DNA of 64,000 bases from Methylobacterium durans (GTDB lineage Bacteria; Pseudomonadota; Alphaproteobacteria; Rhizobiales; Beijerinckiaceae), in the NCBI RefSeq assembly GCF_003173715.1, contig NZ_CP029550.1, positions 248,001-312,000 of the forward strand, in the 5' to 3' direction. Every line of letters starts with the position of its first letter. Position 1 is the first letter of the stretch. Below the pieces are notes generated by a model. The model did no database searches and was not told the DNA's origin. It was given only the letters and a program-made list of their open reading frames with translations. A program made the translations under genes and the position numbers. This document shows, one piece after another, positions 40,932-51,259 of the stretch.

Positions 40932-42119
40932 TCAGCCCAAGGTTGTCTCGGGCGCCCTCGACGCCGCATCGCCGGCGGCCCCCGCGCCATCCGCCCTTCC
41001 CTCGCGCGCCCGCGCCACGACGGCGTGAACCGGCTCCGGTCCGGCTACGAACTCGATGTAGTCGAACGCGGCCGGATCGTGCGCCGACATCAGCAGCTGG
41101 AAATGCGTCTGGAAGAGATTGTACTGGCGGCTCTTCAGCCTGAGCAGATCCGGTGCGACAAGGTCCTGCTGGCGCACGCGAATCACAGCCGGACGGCCCG
41201 GGCCCGGCGACGAGAGCCCCGAGGCGATCAGCGGATCGCGCAGGTGGACCGAGAGCCAGTCCCAATCGGCCCGGACGTCGAGCCAGCCGATCGCGTCGGC
41301 CGCGGCGACCCGGGCGAGCGATCCGCGCACCTGCACCGCGCGCGGATCGAGGGCGATCCAGGGAATCACGCTGCCGATCGTGACCAGGGAGACCGGGGTG
41401 CCGCGCCGGCCGAAACCGGGATCGCGGGCGAGGATCCGGTCGAGGGCCTCGATGGCGAGGAAGCTGGATGAAGAATGGCCGATGACGACGATCTCCGGCG
41501 CCGTCCCCTCGGCGGCGCGGATGCGCTCGGCCATCGCGTCGAGCCGGTCGTGCATGCGGCCTTCCGCGCCGCTCGCATGGTCGTGCGTGAACGAGGTGTC
41601 GTCGACGAGGTGGGCGACGTAGAGCGGCTTGCCGCGGGTCAGGCGGGTGAGCGCCCCGAGGATGCCGTAGGCGAGGACGGGAACGGCGAGGAGCGACCAC
41701 GGCCGAGCCGCGTCCGGCGCCATCGCGACCAATCCGGCCGCAAGGGCGAGGCTCAGCAGCACGAACGCCAGGTAGATCTGGTGCACGCCGAGGATGATGG
41801 TCGAGAATCGGCGCGCTTCCCGCCGGAAGCGCTTCACGTAGCCGCTGCGCCAGAGCCGCCACCACTGGACCGGCACGTCGCGCAGCCGCTGCCAATTCCG
41901 CCGGGGGAAGCGGGCCACGACGATGTCGTCCCAGCGCAGCAGACTGTAGCGGGTGGTCTGCCCGTCGAACGCGACCGTCCAGTCGAGGCTCATTCCGTCG
42001 GCGGCGCGCACCGGGTCCCCGACCGCGATCGCGTGCGCCCGCCGGGCGGCGGTCAGGCGGCTCTCGCGCCGGAACAGGCCCCAGTAGGTCTCGGGCGGCC
42101 GCGGATCGAAGCCCGGCAT
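40932..42119 (-). CDS. Membrane protein with alpha/beta-hydrolase-like domain, function unknown
   Basis: A 395-residue protein with two adjacent hydrophobic segments (IYLAFVLLSLALAAGLVAM near 115-135 and SLLAVPVLAYGILGALTRL near 142-160), then a cytoplasmic domain with a nucleophile-elbow-like VVIGHSSSSFLAIEALDRIL near 215 and LVTIGSVIPWIALDP. The pattern fits an alpha/beta hydrolase, but the catalytic acid and His cannot be fixed by eye. It stands alone, with about 160 bases to purL and 125 to recQ. No known gene name. Confidence 0.65.
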   Translation of the reverse strand: MPGFDPRPPETYWGLFRRESRLTAARRAHAIAVGDPVRAADGMSLDWTVAFDGQTTRYSLLRWDDIVVARFPRRNWQRLRDVPVQWWRLWRSGYVKRFRREARRFSTIILGVHQIYLAFVLLSLALAAGLVAMAPDAARPWSLLAVPVLAYGILGALTRLTRGKPLYVAHLVDDTSFTHDHASGAEGRMHDRLDAMAERIRAAEGTAPEIVVIGHSSSSFLAIEALDRILARDPGFGRRGTPVSLVTIGSVIPWIALDPRAVQVRGSLARVAAADAIGWLDVRADWDWLSVHLRDPLIASGLSSPGPGRPAVIRVRQQDLVAPDLLRLKSRQYNLFQTHFQLLMSAHDPAAFDYIEFVAGPEPVHAVVARAREGRADGAGAAGDAASRAPETTLG

Positions 42120-42244
42120 GTAGAAGATCTGCCGGAGGGGCCGAGCGGGGGAATCGGGGCGCGAGATGGCTGGATGATCCGGTCTGAGGGGTGGCGCGAG
42201 GGCGCTGGGATACGCCGAAGCGGATGCACTGGCTACAGGCGGCG

Positions 42245-44098
42245 TCAGGCCCGCTCCGCCTGCGGCTGCGCGAGGAAGTCCGCGATCGCGGCGACGAAGC
42301 GCTCGCCGTACGCCTCGCGCTTGCGCTCGCCGACGCCGTGCACCGAGCGGAGCGCCCAGAGGTCCACGGGTTTCTGGCGTGCCATCTCGATCAGCGTCCG
42401 GTCAGGAAAGACCATGAAGGCGGCAATGCCCTCCCCGCGCGCGATCGTCGCGCGCAGGCCGCGCAGGTGCTGGAACAGGGCCTCGTCCGCCTCGCTGAGC
42501 GCCAGGGCCTCGTCGTCGCGGGCAGCCGTGCGGCGGCGCTCGCGGGGCTCGGCCGCCTTCGGCTCCGGGTCCGGCCGGAGCTGGATCGGCTCGCGCCCGA
42601 ACAGGATCGCCTCGCCCTTCTCGGTCATCGAGAGTCCGCCGAAGCCGTCGCCGTTCTCGGCGACCGCGCCGGCGGCGAAGAGTTGGCGCAGGATGGCGCG
42701 CCAGGCCGCGACCGGCTTGTCGGAGCCGACCCCGAAGGTCTTGAGCTGCGTGTGGCCGTTGCGGCGGATCGGCTCGGATTCCTTGCCGCCCACCACGTCG
42801 CAGATATAGGCGGCCCCGAAGCGCTGGCCGGTGCGCACGATGGCCGAGAGCACCTTCTGGGCCGAGACCGTGCCGTCGACGAGGGTGACGCCGCCGCGGC
42901 AGAGGTCGCAGCGGCCGCAAGCGCCGCTCGTCTCGCCGAAATAGGCGAGCAGCGATTGCCGCCGGCAGGTGGCGCCCTCGCACAGCGCGATCATCGCCTC
43001 GAGCTTGCGGCGCTCGACCCGGCGGCGCTCGTCCGGGATCTCCTTCTCGTCGATCTGGCGGCGGCGGAGCGCCATGTCGTCGAGGCCGTAGATGGTCAGC
43101 GTGTCGGCCGGCAGCCCGTCGCGCCCGGCGCGGCCGATCTCCTGATAGTAGCCCTCGACGTTCGAGGGCATGTCGGCGTGGCAGACGAAGCGCACGTCCG
43201 GCTTGTTGATGCCCATGCCGAAGGCGACGGTCGCCGTCATGACGACGCCGTCCTCCTGCAGGAACCGGTCCTGGTTGCGCATGCGCGTGCCTTGGTCGAG
43301 GCCCGCGTGGTAGGGCAGCGCGGTGAAGCCGTCCCTGGCCAGCGACTCCGCGAGCTGCTCCGTGCGCTTGCGGGACGAGCAGTAGATGATCCCGCTCTCC
43401 TGGCGCCGGTGGCGCAGGAAGCGCTCGATCTGGCGGGTCGGGTTGTCCTTCGGCGCAAAGGTGAGCCGGATGTTCGGCCGGTCGAAGGAATGGACGAAGG
43501 TCTTCGCCTCGCGGCCCGCGGGGAACAGCCGCTCGGCGATGTCGGTGCGCGTCGCCGCGTCGGCCGTGGCGGTGAGCGCCAGCACCTGCACGTTGCCGAG
43601 CGCCTCGCGGGCACGGGCGATGTCGCGGTACTCGGGCCGGAAATCGTGCCCCCATTGCGAGACGCAATGCGCCTCGTCGACCGCGAGCCGCCGCACGCCC
43701 GCCCCCCGCAGCGCCTCCATGCAGCCGTCCATGAGGAGCCGCTCGGGCGAGACGAACAGGAGGCGCAGGTCGCCGGAGCGGATCTTGCGCCAAGTCTCGC
43801 GGGACTGCGCCTCCGGTACGGTGGAGTTGAGCGTCGCGGCCTCCACACCGAAGGCGAGCATCTGCTGCACCTGATCGTGCATGAGCGCGATCAACGGCGA
43901 GACGACCACGGTAAGATCGTTCGCGACGAGTGCCGGCAGCTGGTAGGTCATCGACTTGCCGGAACCCGTCGGCATCACGGCGAACACGTCCGACCCGTCG
44001 AGCACGGCCCCGATCACCTCGGCCTGCCCGGGCCGGAAATCGTCGTAGCCGAAGGTGGCTCGAAGCGCGGCGCGGGCCTCGTCGAGGCGTTGGGTCAT
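42245..44098 (-). CDS. recQ: ATP-dependent DNA helicase RecQ
   Basis: RecQ unwinds DNA 3' to 5' in recombination and repair. The 617-residue protein shows motif [16 protein letters not shown], the DEAH box [33 protein letters not shown], motif [14 protein letters not shown], the zinc-binding region with Cys in [10 protein letters not shown] and [12 protein letters not shown], and a C-terminal HRDC domain ([20 protein letters not shown]). Length and motifs are normal. Confidence 0.97.
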   Translation of the reverse strand: MTQRLDEARAALRATFGYDDFRPGQAEVIGAVLDGSDVFAVMPTGSGKSMTYQLPALVANDLTVVVSPLIALMHDQVQQMLAFGVEAATLNSTVPEAQSRETWRKIRSGDLRLLFVSPERLLMDGCMEALRGAGVRRLAVDEAHCVSQWGHDFRPEYRDIARAREALGNVQVLALTATADAATRTDIAERLFPAGREAKTFVHSFDRPNIRLTFAPKDNPTRQIERFLRHRRQESGIIYCSSRKRTEQLAESLARDGFTALPYHAGLDQGTRMRNQDRFLQEDGVVMTATVAFGMGINKPDVRFVCHADMPSNVEGYYQEIGRAGRDGLPADTLTIYGLDDMALRRRQIDEKEIPDERRRVERRKLEAMIALCEGATCRRQSLLAYFGETSGACGRCDLCRGGVTLVDGTVSAQKVLSAIVRTGQRFGAAYICDVVGGKESEPIRRNGHTQLKTFGVGSDKPVAAWRAILRQLFAAGAVAENGDGFGGLSMTEKGEAILFGREPIQLRPDPEPKAAEPRERRRTAARDDEALALSEADEALFQHLRGLRATIARGEGIAAFMVFPDRTLIEMARQKPVDLWALRSVHGVGERKREAYGERFVAAIADFLAQPQAERA

Positions 44099-44129
44099 GG
44101 GAATCGTCGGGGCTCAAAACGGAGAATGA

Positions 44130-44156
44130 TCGGCGCGGCGCCCTACGCCGCGCCGA
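44130..44156 (-). terminator. GC-rich hairpin between recF and recQ, possible terminator
   Basis: TCGGCGCGGCG, loop CCCTA, CGCCGCGCCGA: an 11-pair perfect stem with a 5-base loop. On the minus strand it is followed only by a scattered T-rich stretch (CATTCTCCGTTTTG), so intrinsic termination is uncertain. It lies in the 268-base spacer between recF and recQ, in which no gene was seen. Confidence 0.4.
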
Positions 44157-44366
44157 CACGGCGGGTACCCTATCGTAGCGGATCGAGGCGTGCAGCCACG
44201 TCCCGCACGATCGCGGGCGTCGCCCGGCTTCCCGGAAGCTGGCCCTGGTCGCCCGCCTCGGCAAGGGTGCGGCGGTGCCTACGGCGCTCGCTGACGGACC
44301 GCAACGGCGCGAAGCGTCGCTGCGCCGTCAGGAACTTGGTCGGCCGCCCTCGCCCGGTGAGGCCGC

Positions 44367-45572
44367 TCAACCAGCGCCTGGCGGCACGATGTGCCCGTCC
44401 GCGACGCGCACCATGTCCGCCCGCCCGCCGAGCTCCGCGAACAGGGCCTCGTCGGCGCCCGTCATCCAGACCTGACCGGGCAGCGCCTCGAGCGCGTCGA
44501 ACAGGCCGGCCCGCCGGCGCGGGTCGAGATGGGCGGCGACCTCGTCGAGGAGGATGATCGGCGCGAGCCCGCTCATCGCCTGGACGAGGCGGGCATGCGC
44601 CAGGACGAGGCCGATTAGCAGGGCCTTCTGCTCGCCGGTCGAGGCGGTCGCGGCCGGCACGTCCTTCGGCCCGTGGCGCACGGTGAGGTCGGTGGTCTGC
44701 GGCCCCGTCAGGGTGCGCCCGGCCGCCCGGTCGCGGTGGCGCCCCTGTCGCAGGGCGAGGCGGAAACGATCCTCGGCCTCGATGGCGGGCCAGACGGCGA
44801 CGAGGTCGTCGAGATCGCCCTCGAGGCGCACGCTCGCCCAGGGGAAGGGCTGCGCGTCGTCGCGGGTCTCGGCGATCAGGCGGTCGAGGCGCTCGACGGT
44901 CTCGCGGCGGGCGAGCGCCACGGCGACGCCGAGTTCGGCGACCTCGCGCTCGATCGCGTCGAGCCACTGGCCGTCGCCGGGCCGCTCCTCCAGCAGGCGG
45001 TTGCGCGAGCGCAGCGCCCGCTCCATCGCGCTCACCCGCGCGCCGTGGCCGGCATCGACCGCGAGGACGAGGCGGTCGAGGAAGCGGCGGCGGTCGCCCG
45101 CCGGCCCGCGGAACAGGCCGTCGAGGTCCGGCGTCAGCCAGACGATGCGCAGGAACTCGGCGAAGGCGACCGGCGAGTGGACACCCGCCCCGTCGATCCG
45201 GCAGATGCGGCTCGCCCGCGCCTCGTGGGCCGGCGGCTCGTAGCCGGTGCCCAGCCGATGCTCGGATTCGTCGCGCGCGAGTGTCAGCGAGACGGCGAAG
45301 CCGCCCGGTCCGGAGACCCGCGCCATCGTGGCGAAATCCGCCCGGCGCAGGCCCCGGCCCGGCGAGAACAGGGAGATCGCCTCCAGCAGGTTGGTCTTGC
45401 CCGCGCCGTTCTCGCCGACGAGAGCGACGAAGCGCCGATCGAGCCGGAGATCGAGGTCGGCGTGGTTGCGGAAGTCGCGGGCGATCAGGCGGGTGAGGCG
45501 CTGGCCGCCATTCGCCACGTCGCGCGAGGCGTCGTCTCCGGAGGCGATCGGGGATCCTGCCGGCGCGCTCAC
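44367..45572 (-). CDS. recF: DNA replication/repair protein RecF
   Basis: RecF loads RecA at gaps together with RecO and RecR. The 401-residue ABC-type ATPase has Walker A VGENGAGKTNLLEAI near residue 52, the signature region SGLAPIILLDEVAAHLDP (with Walker B) near 330-350, and the N-terminal RDFRNHADLDLRLD. Its start overlaps the dnaN stop by 4 bases, the usual dnaA-dnaN-recF order. Confidence 0.95.
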   Translation of the reverse strand: MSAPAGSPIASGDDASRDVANGGQRLTRLIARDFRNHADLDLRLDRRFVALVGENGAGKTNLLEAISLFSPGRGLRRADFATMARVSGPGGFAVSLTLARDESEHRLGTGYEPPAHEARASRICRIDGAGVHSPVAFAEFLRIVWLTPDLDGLFRGPAGDRRRFLDRLVLAVDAGHGARVSAMERALRSRNRLLEERPGDGQWLDAIEREVAELGVAVALARRETVERLDRLIAETRDDAQPFPWASVRLEGDLDDLVAVWPAIEAEDRFRLALRQGRHRDRAAGRTLTGPQTTDLTVRHGPKDVPAATASTGEQKALLIGLVLAHARLVQAMSGLAPIILLDEVAAHLDPRRRAGLFDALEALPGQVWMTGADEALFAELGGRADMVRVADGHIVPPGAG

Positions 45573-46690
45573 ACCCGCATCGGCATGAGCACGTAGAGCG
45601 CCGCCGCGCCGTCGCGGTCCTGGATCACCGTCGGCGAGCCCGGATCGGCGAGCTTGAACAGTGCGGTGTCGCCTTCGAGCTGGCCCGTGATGTCGAGGAG
45701 ATAGCGGGCGTTGAAACCGATATCGAGGCTCGCCGCGTCGTAGTCGACGTCGAGCTCTTCCGTCGCGCTGCCGGAATCGGGATTGTTCACGGACAGCGCG
45801 AGGCGGCCCTCCTGCAGGCCGAGCTTCACCGCGCGGCCGCGCTCGGAGGAGATCGTCGAGACGCGGTCGACCGCCTTGGCGAAGGACTCGCGCTCCACCG
45901 TCAAGCGCTTGTCGTTCCCGGTCGGGATCACGCGCTGGTAATCGGGGAAGGTGCCGTCGATGAGCTTCGAGATCAGGGTCACGCCGCTCGCGAATTGAAG
46001 GCGGATCTTGGCCGGCGACAGCTCGATCTCGACGCTCTCGCCGCCGTCGTCGACGAGCTTCTGGATCTCGGCCACCGCCTTGCGGGGCACGATGATGCCG
46101 GGCATGCCGCGGCTGCCCTCGGGCGCCTCCATCTCGACCCGGGCGAGGCGATGCCCGTCGGTGGCGACCGCCCGCATCTTGAGGCCGCCCTCGACCTCCA
46201 GCGTGTGCAGGTAGATGCCGTTGAGGTAGTAGCGCGTCTCCTCGGTCGAGATCGCGAATTGCGTCTTGTCGATCAGGCGCTTCAGGTCGGCTGCGAGAAG
46301 GGTGAAGCGGTGCGGAAGCTCGCCCGCGGCGAGATCGGGGAAGTCACCCTCCGGCAGCGCGCCGAGGGAGAAGCGCGAGCGGCCAGAGCGGATCGTCATC
46401 TGCCCGGCATCCGAACCCGTCTCCAGCGAAACCTGGGCGCCGTCGGGCAGCTTGCGGACGATGTCGTAGATGACGTGCGCCGGCACGGTCGTGGCGCCGG
46501 CATCCACCACATCGGCCGGCACCGTCTCGGTGACCTCGATGTCGAGGTCGGTCGCCTTCAGCTGCAGGCCGGCCTCGTCCGCGCGCAGGAGGACGTTCGA
46601 GAGGATCGGGATCGTGTTCCGCCGCTCGACGACGCGGTGCACGTGGCCGAGCGACCGAAGGAGGGCCGCGCGCTCGACTGTCACTCTCAT
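45569..46690 (-). CDS. dnaN: DNA polymerase III beta sliding clamp
   Basis: The ring-shaped processivity clamp. The 373-residue product starts MRVTVERAALLRSLGHVHRV and contains VERRNTIPILSNVLL, the three clamp-fold domains, ATDGHRLARVEME near 175 and the final VLMPMRV. The ATG is taken at MRVTVERA, the family start. It stands before recF with a 4-base overlap, 333 bases behind dnaA. Confidence 0.97.
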   Translation of the reverse strand: MRVTVERAALLRSLGHVHRVVERRNTIPILSNVLLRADEAGLQLKATDLDIEVTETVPADVVDAGATTVPAHVIYDIVRKLPDGAQVSLETGSDAGQMTIRSGRSRFSLGALPEGDFPDLAAGELPHRFTLLAADLKRLIDKTQFAISTEETRYYLNGIYLHTLEVEGGLKMRAVATDGHRLARVEMEAPEGSRGMPGIIVPRKAVAEIQKLVDDGGESVEIELSPAKIRLQFASGVTLISKLIDGTFPDYQRVIPTGNDKRLTVERESFAKAVDRVSTISSERGRAVKLGLQEGRLALSVNNPDSGSATEELDVDYDAASLDIGFNARYLLDITGQLEGDTALFKLADPGSPTVIQDRDGAAALYVLMPMRV

Positions 46691-47023
46691 CGCAAAAAAC
46701 TCTGGTGTTCGAAGAAGCCCTGCCGCGGCCGGCAGCCCGGGTGCTCCGGGACCCTGGCCGGTCAGCTTGGCGAAGGGGCGCTGCGAAGGCAAGACGCCGA
46801 TTCGCCCCGTCCCGGGCTATCGCCGGGCCATCCTCCCGTCAGCACCGCCACGCCCCCTCTCCCGTTCGGGAGCAGGTCGGCGTGAGAAGTTCGGGCTTCA
46901 CCGGAGAGGTCGCACCCCTCAGCCAGTGCGCTGACGCGCGCTCGACCTCTCCCGGACGGGAGAGGTCGGAGGCGCAGGCCCCTCTCCCGTTCGCACGTTG
47001 AGATGCCCGGTCGGCGCGGGGCG
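46691..47023. repeat. dnaA-dnaN spacer with palindrome and direct repeats
   Basis: A 333-base spacer without a gene. It holds a perfect 12-bp inverted repeat (CGACCTCTCCCG, GA, CGGGAGAGGTCG at 46943-46968) and a 15-bp direct repeat (CCCCTCTCCCGTTCG) at 46854-46868 and 46979-46993; the CTCTCCCG core is shared by all copies. No T run follows the palindrome, so it is not a clear terminator. The pattern is that of a dispersed intergenic repeat family. Confidence 0.6.
46943..46968. repeat. Perfect 12-bp inverted repeat with 2-bp centre
   Basis: Left arm 46943-46954, centre GA, right arm 46957-46968. All 12 pairs match. It shares the core with two CCCCTCTCCCGTTCG copies on either side. Confidence 0.8.
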
Positions 47024-48517
47024 TCAGTCCTGCAGCATCCGCTTCAGGAGCTCGACCTCGTCGCCCAGCACTGCGTCCTCGCCGATCTGCTTCTCGATCT
47101 TGCGCACGGCGTGCAGAACGGTGGTGTGGTCGCGCCCGCCGAAGCGGCGGCCGATCTCGGGCAGCGAGCGCAGAGTCAGCACCTTCGAGAGGTACATGGC
47201 GATCTGGCGGGGCTTCACGACGGCCGCGGTGCGCCGCTCGGACAGGATGTCGGAGCGCGAGACGTTGTAGCGGGAGGCGACGAGCTTCTGGATGTCCTCG
47301 ATCTTGATGCGCTTCGGCTCGCGGTTCTTGACGAGGTCGCGGATCGCGGTCTCCGCGGTCTCCAGCGTCACGGCGGTGCCGGTGAGCGTCGCGTGGGCGA
47401 GGAGGCGGTTCACGGCGCCCTCGAGATCGCGGCCGTTCGCCGTGATCGCCTTGGCGACGTAGGCGGCGACCGTCGGCGAGACCTCGAAGTTCGGGTGGCT
47501 CGCCCGCACGGCGGCGAGCCGCGCGGCGAGGATCGAGGTGCGCAGCTGCTCGTCGAGATTGCCGATCTCGACCACAAGGCCGCCGGCGAGGCGCGAGCGC
47601 ACGCGCTCGTCGAGAGCTTCGAGCTCGGTCGGGGGCCGGTCGGAGGCGACGACGACCTGGCGGCCCGCATCGATCAGCGCGTTGATGGTGTGGCCGAACT
47701 CGGCCTGGATCGACTTGCCCTGGATGAACTGGACGTCGTCGAGGATGAGGAGGTCGATCGCCCGCAGGCGCTCCTTGAAGGCGAGCGCGTTCTGGGTCTT
47801 CAGGGCGTTGACGAAGCCGTACATGAAGCGGTCGGCCGTCAGGTAGATCACCCGGCGGCCCGCGTCGCGGGCGGCGTGGCCGATCCCGTGCAGCAGGTGC
47901 GTCTTGCCGAGGCCGACGCCTGCGTGGAAGTAGAGCGGGTTGTAGAGGGCGCCCTCGCCCTCGTGGCGGGCGACGCGCTCGGCCGCCGCGTGCGCCAGCG
48001 CGTTCGAGCGGCCGACGACGAAGCTCGTGAAGGTGAGGCGCCCGTCGAGGGGGGCGCCGTTGAGATCGCCCGGCTCGCCGCGCAGGGCGGAATCGGGCTC
48101 CGCGACGGCGACGGGGGCCGGAGCGGGCGTTCCGGCGGCGTGCAGGCGCGCGAGCGGGCCGCTCGTCGGGTTGGGCTTGGCCGCGCCGGGGGCGACCGCA
48201 CGGACGGGGGCGGCAGGTCCGCGGACCGAGACCTCGATGCGCGCGACCTCGTCGGCCTCGCTGCGGAAGGTGTTCAGCACCCGGTCGAGATAGTGGGATT
48301 CGATCCAGCTCTTGAGGAAGCGGGTCGGCACCGTGAGGCGGGCCGTGCCGGCCGAGACAGCCTCCAGTTCGAGCCGCGCGAACCAGCTCGCGAAGACGTC
48401 CTCACCGAGTTCGGCGCGCAGGCGCCGCTTCACGCGCGACCAAGCGGCGGCGATTTCCTGCCCACCCGAGCCGTTATCGCCGTTGCCGCCGTCCGCCAAG
48501 CTGCCGTCCACACGCAT
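47024..48517 (-). CDS. dnaA: Chromosomal replication initiator DnaA
   Basis: DnaA opens the replication origin. The product is about 497 residues: N-terminal helicase-loading domain I ([21 protein letters not shown]), a Pro/Ala-rich linker near 100-165, the AAA+ domain with Walker [15 protein letters not shown] and Walker [13 protein letters not shown], and the C-terminal DnaA-box binder with KPRQIAMYL and the signature [16 protein letters not shown]. The start [11 protein letters not shown] is preferred; upstream in-frame residues lie in the GANTC-rich region. dnaN and recF follow on the same strand. Confidence 0.95.
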   Translation of the reverse strand: MRVDGSLADGGNGDNGSGGQEIAAAWSRVKRRLRAELGEDVFASWFARLELEAVSAGTARLTVPTRFLKSWIESHYLDRVLNTFRSEADEVARIEVSVRGPAAPVRAVAPGAAKPNPTSGPLARLHAAGTPAPAPVAVAEPDSALRGEPGDLNGAPLDGRLTFTSFVVGRSNALAHAAAERVARHEGEGALYNPLYFHAGVGLGKTHLLHGIGHAARDAGRRVIYLTADRFMYGFVNALKTQNALAFKERLRAIDLLILDDVQFIQGKSIQAEFGHTINALIDAGRQVVVASDRPPTELEALDERVRSRLAGGLVVEIGNLDEQLRTSILAARLAAVRASHPNFEVSPTVAAYVAKAITANGRDLEGAVNRLLAHATLTGTAVTLETAETAIRDLVKNREPKRIKIEDIQKLVASRYNVSRSDILSERRTAAVVKPRQIAMYLSKVLTLRSLPEIGRRFGGRDHTTVLHAVRKIEKQIGEDAVLGDEVELLKRMLQD

Positions 48518-49085
48518 TCTCGCTCTCCTCGCGCCGAGGGCGGAGGACCGCCGTTCGGAACGTACGCAACACCACGCTTGACGTCCCGCTCTGAACGGCG
48601 AGACGCAGATCATCAGCAGAGTCAAGCCCTAGACGGCAGCCTTTTGCCGACTGAGGTAGCCTATCAACAATTCGCTACGGTTCTCCTAACAGTGGGACTT
48701 GCGGGGAAAGGCAAAACCGGCATCGAAATTCGCGGAGTGAGCGGACGCAGAGTCGAGCCACGTGCCTGATCTTGCGGATGATTCGGACAAGCGACGCACA
48801 AGCTGAGAAGTGTCTGGAGTTGCGTTAGCTTTTGTTAAGCTACACTCGCGTGGGGATCGCCGCAACAGAACAGATTCGTGGACAGAGTTAACGAACGGTG
48901 GATGCGGTGCGTGTTTGTGCCCCGCGCTCGCAGGAATCGGCGCGGGCAGAGGCATGACGCATCAAGCGTCGGCACACGCCGTCGCGCAGCGGCGCTCGCC
49001 CGCCTCTCTCGACGGATCGCCGCTCGCGTTTCGCTGACGCTCAGGGGACGGGGCGCGGAGGGGGCACGCGGCGGCGCGGGTTCGG
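48518..49085. other. A/T-richer region upstream of dnaA with four GANTC sites
   Basis: 568 bases without a gene between dnaA and the M3 peptidase. Bases 48600-48900 are richer in A and T than the rest of the window. GANTC, the CcrM methylation site, occurs at 48619-48623, 48750-48754, 48780-48784 and 48873-48877. Weak DnaA-box cores (TCCAC on the minus strand) lie at 48878-48882 and 48898-48902; no perfect TTATCCACA is present. It should hold the dnaA promoter and could include the replication origin, but this cannot be settled by eye. Confidence 0.4.
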
Positions 49086-51166
49086 TCAGGCCGCGAGGCC
49101 CGCTTCCTCAGCAGCGGATCGATGCTCGGCAGGCGGCCGCGGAAGGCGGTGTAGGCCGCGCGGGCGTCGCGGAGATTGCCGGCCCCGTAGACGAAGCGGC
49201 GCAGGCGCTCAGCGGTTTCGGGGTGGAAAATGTCGCCCGCCTCGCGGAACGCGTCGAAGGCGTCGGCATCCAGCACTTCCGACCAGAGATAGCTGTAGTA
49301 GCCGGCCGCGTAGCCGTCGCCCGAGAAGATGTGCGCGAAGTGCGGCGAGCGATGGCGCATGCCGATCTCGGCCGGCATGGCGATGCGGCGCAGGGCGTCC
49401 GCCTCGAAGGCCGGCACGTCGAGGCCGTCCTCGCCGGCGGCCGAGAGGTGGAGCGTCATGTCGACGATCGCCGAGGCGGCGTATTCCACCGTCGCGAAGC
49501 CCTGGTTGAAGGTCCGGGCCGCGAGGAGACGTTCGAGCAGCGCCTCCGGCATCGGCTCGCCGGTAAGGTGGTGGCGAGCATGCTCCCGCAGAACCTCCGG
49601 CTGCTCCAGCCAGTGCTCGTAGAGCTGCGAGGGCAATTCCACGAAATCGCCCGAGACGGCGGTGCCGGAGAGAAGCGGGTACGTCACGTCCGACAGGAGG
49701 CCGTGCAGGGCGTGGCCGAATTCGTGGAATAGGGTGCGGGCGTCGTCGAACGAGAGGAGCGTCGCCTCGCCCTCGGGCGCGCGGGCGAAGTTCATGACGT
49801 TGACGATGATCGGCGTCACCGTGCCGTTGAGGCGTTCCTGCGAGCGGAAGGCGCTCATCCAGGCGCCGCTGCGCTTCGAGGGACGGGCGAAGTAATCGCC
49901 GAGGAACAGCCCCACCTCCGAGCCGTCGGCGTTCGAGACGCGCCAGGCCCGCAGGTCCGGGTGGTAGCGCGGAACGTTCGGCACTTCCGCGAAGCGCAGG
50001 CCGAACAGGCGGCTCGCCGTGTCGAAGGCCGCCGCGATCATGCCCTCGAGCGGCAGGTACGGTTTCACCGCGCTCTCGTCGAGATCGTGCTCGGCCCGGC
50101 GCAGCTTCTCGGCGTAGTGGCGCCAATCATGGGCCTGGAGGGCGAAATTCCCGCCTCTCCGCCTGAATCAGCCCCTGCAGCCGATCGCGCTCCGCCCCAG
50201 CCCGCTGCCGGGCCGGTGCCCACACATCGCGCAGGAGTTCCATCGCTGCGTCCGGCGAGCCTGCCATGGTGTCGTCGAGCTTGAAATGGGCGAAGCTCTC
50301 GAAGCCGAGAAGGCGTGCGCGCTCGGCGCGGAGCGCCACGATCTCGGCGATGATCGCCCGGTTGTCGGTCCGGCCGCCCAACTCGCCGCGGCGGATCCAG
50401 GCCTCGTATGCGCGCTCGCGCAGGTCGCGGCGGGTCGAGAAGACGAGAAAGGGCTCGATCAGCGAGCGCGACAGGGTGATGACGTGCGCATGCCGACCGC
50501 CGCGCTCGGCGGCCGCGCTCGCGGCGGCCGCGCGCAGGAAGGGCGGCAGCCCGGCGAGATCCGCCTCTTCGGCGAGCGGCAGCTCGAAGCCGCTCTCGTC
50601 GGCGAGCAGGTTCTGGCTGAACTGGGTGCCGAGTTCGGCCATGCGCGCCGCGATCTCGGCGACCCGCGCCTTCGCCTCGGGGCCGAGATCGGCGCCCGAG
50701 CGGCGGAAACGGGTGCGGTAGCGGTCGAGAACCCGGTGTTCCTCCTCCGTCAGCGTCTCGGAGGCCGGGTCGATCGCGGAGATGCGCGCCCAAAGCTCCG
50801 GGTTCAGGTAGATGGCGCTGCCGTGCCGGGCGAGGCGCGGCGCGATGGTCCGCTCGGCCGCCTGCAGCTCCGGGTTCGTGTGGCTGCCGGTCAGGTTGAA
50901 GAAGACGGAGGCCACCCGGTCGAGGGGAAGGCCCGCCCGCTCCATCGCGCCGATCGTGTTGGCGAAGGTCGGCGGCGCGGCGTTCCCGGCGATGTCCGCG
51001 ATCTCGGCCTCGTGCGCGCGCAGCGCCTCCTCAAAGGCCGGCAGGAAATGCTCGGGCCGGATCCGCTCGAAGGGCGGCAGGCCGTGGGGCGTGTCCCAGG
51101 TGGGTTCCGAGAACGGGTTGGCGGGCGCGAGCCCTTGCAGCCCGCTGCATCCAGTCCTGCGCTCAT
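49086..51166 (-). CDS. dcp: M3 family peptidyl-dipeptidase (Dcp type), three frame breaks
   Basis: A cytoplasmic zinc metallopeptidase of about 693 residues that removes dipeptides or short peptides. The zinc motif HEFGH is in ARTLFHEFGHALHGLLSD; NPFSEPTWDTPHGLPPFERI near the N-terminus and HFAHIFSGDGYAAGYYSYLW are M3/Dcp signatures. Frame changes are seen near 51130 (after AAGCKG, one base short), near 50148-50155 (ending of AE then GGNFALQAHDWRHYAEK, one base too many) and near 49100 (last residues GLAA then stop). Net correction gives 694 codons exactly. Start MSAGLDAAG. Confidence 0.88.
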
Positions 51167-51259
51167 GCCGGTCCTCGATCGTGCGCGCGGGCGACGCGGC
51201 CCGCGATCCGTCGCAAGATAGGGGCCCACGGCGGCCCCTGCAAAGGCGCGCGAGGCCCC

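Noticed and set aside
46957..47000. The dnaA-dnaN palindrome as a rho-independent terminator
   Set aside because: No T run follows the stem on either strand.
48825..48840. TTAGC...GTTAAGC as a CtrA box near dnaA
   Set aside because: Spacing is 6 rather than 7 bases and the first half is TTAG; too weak to claim.
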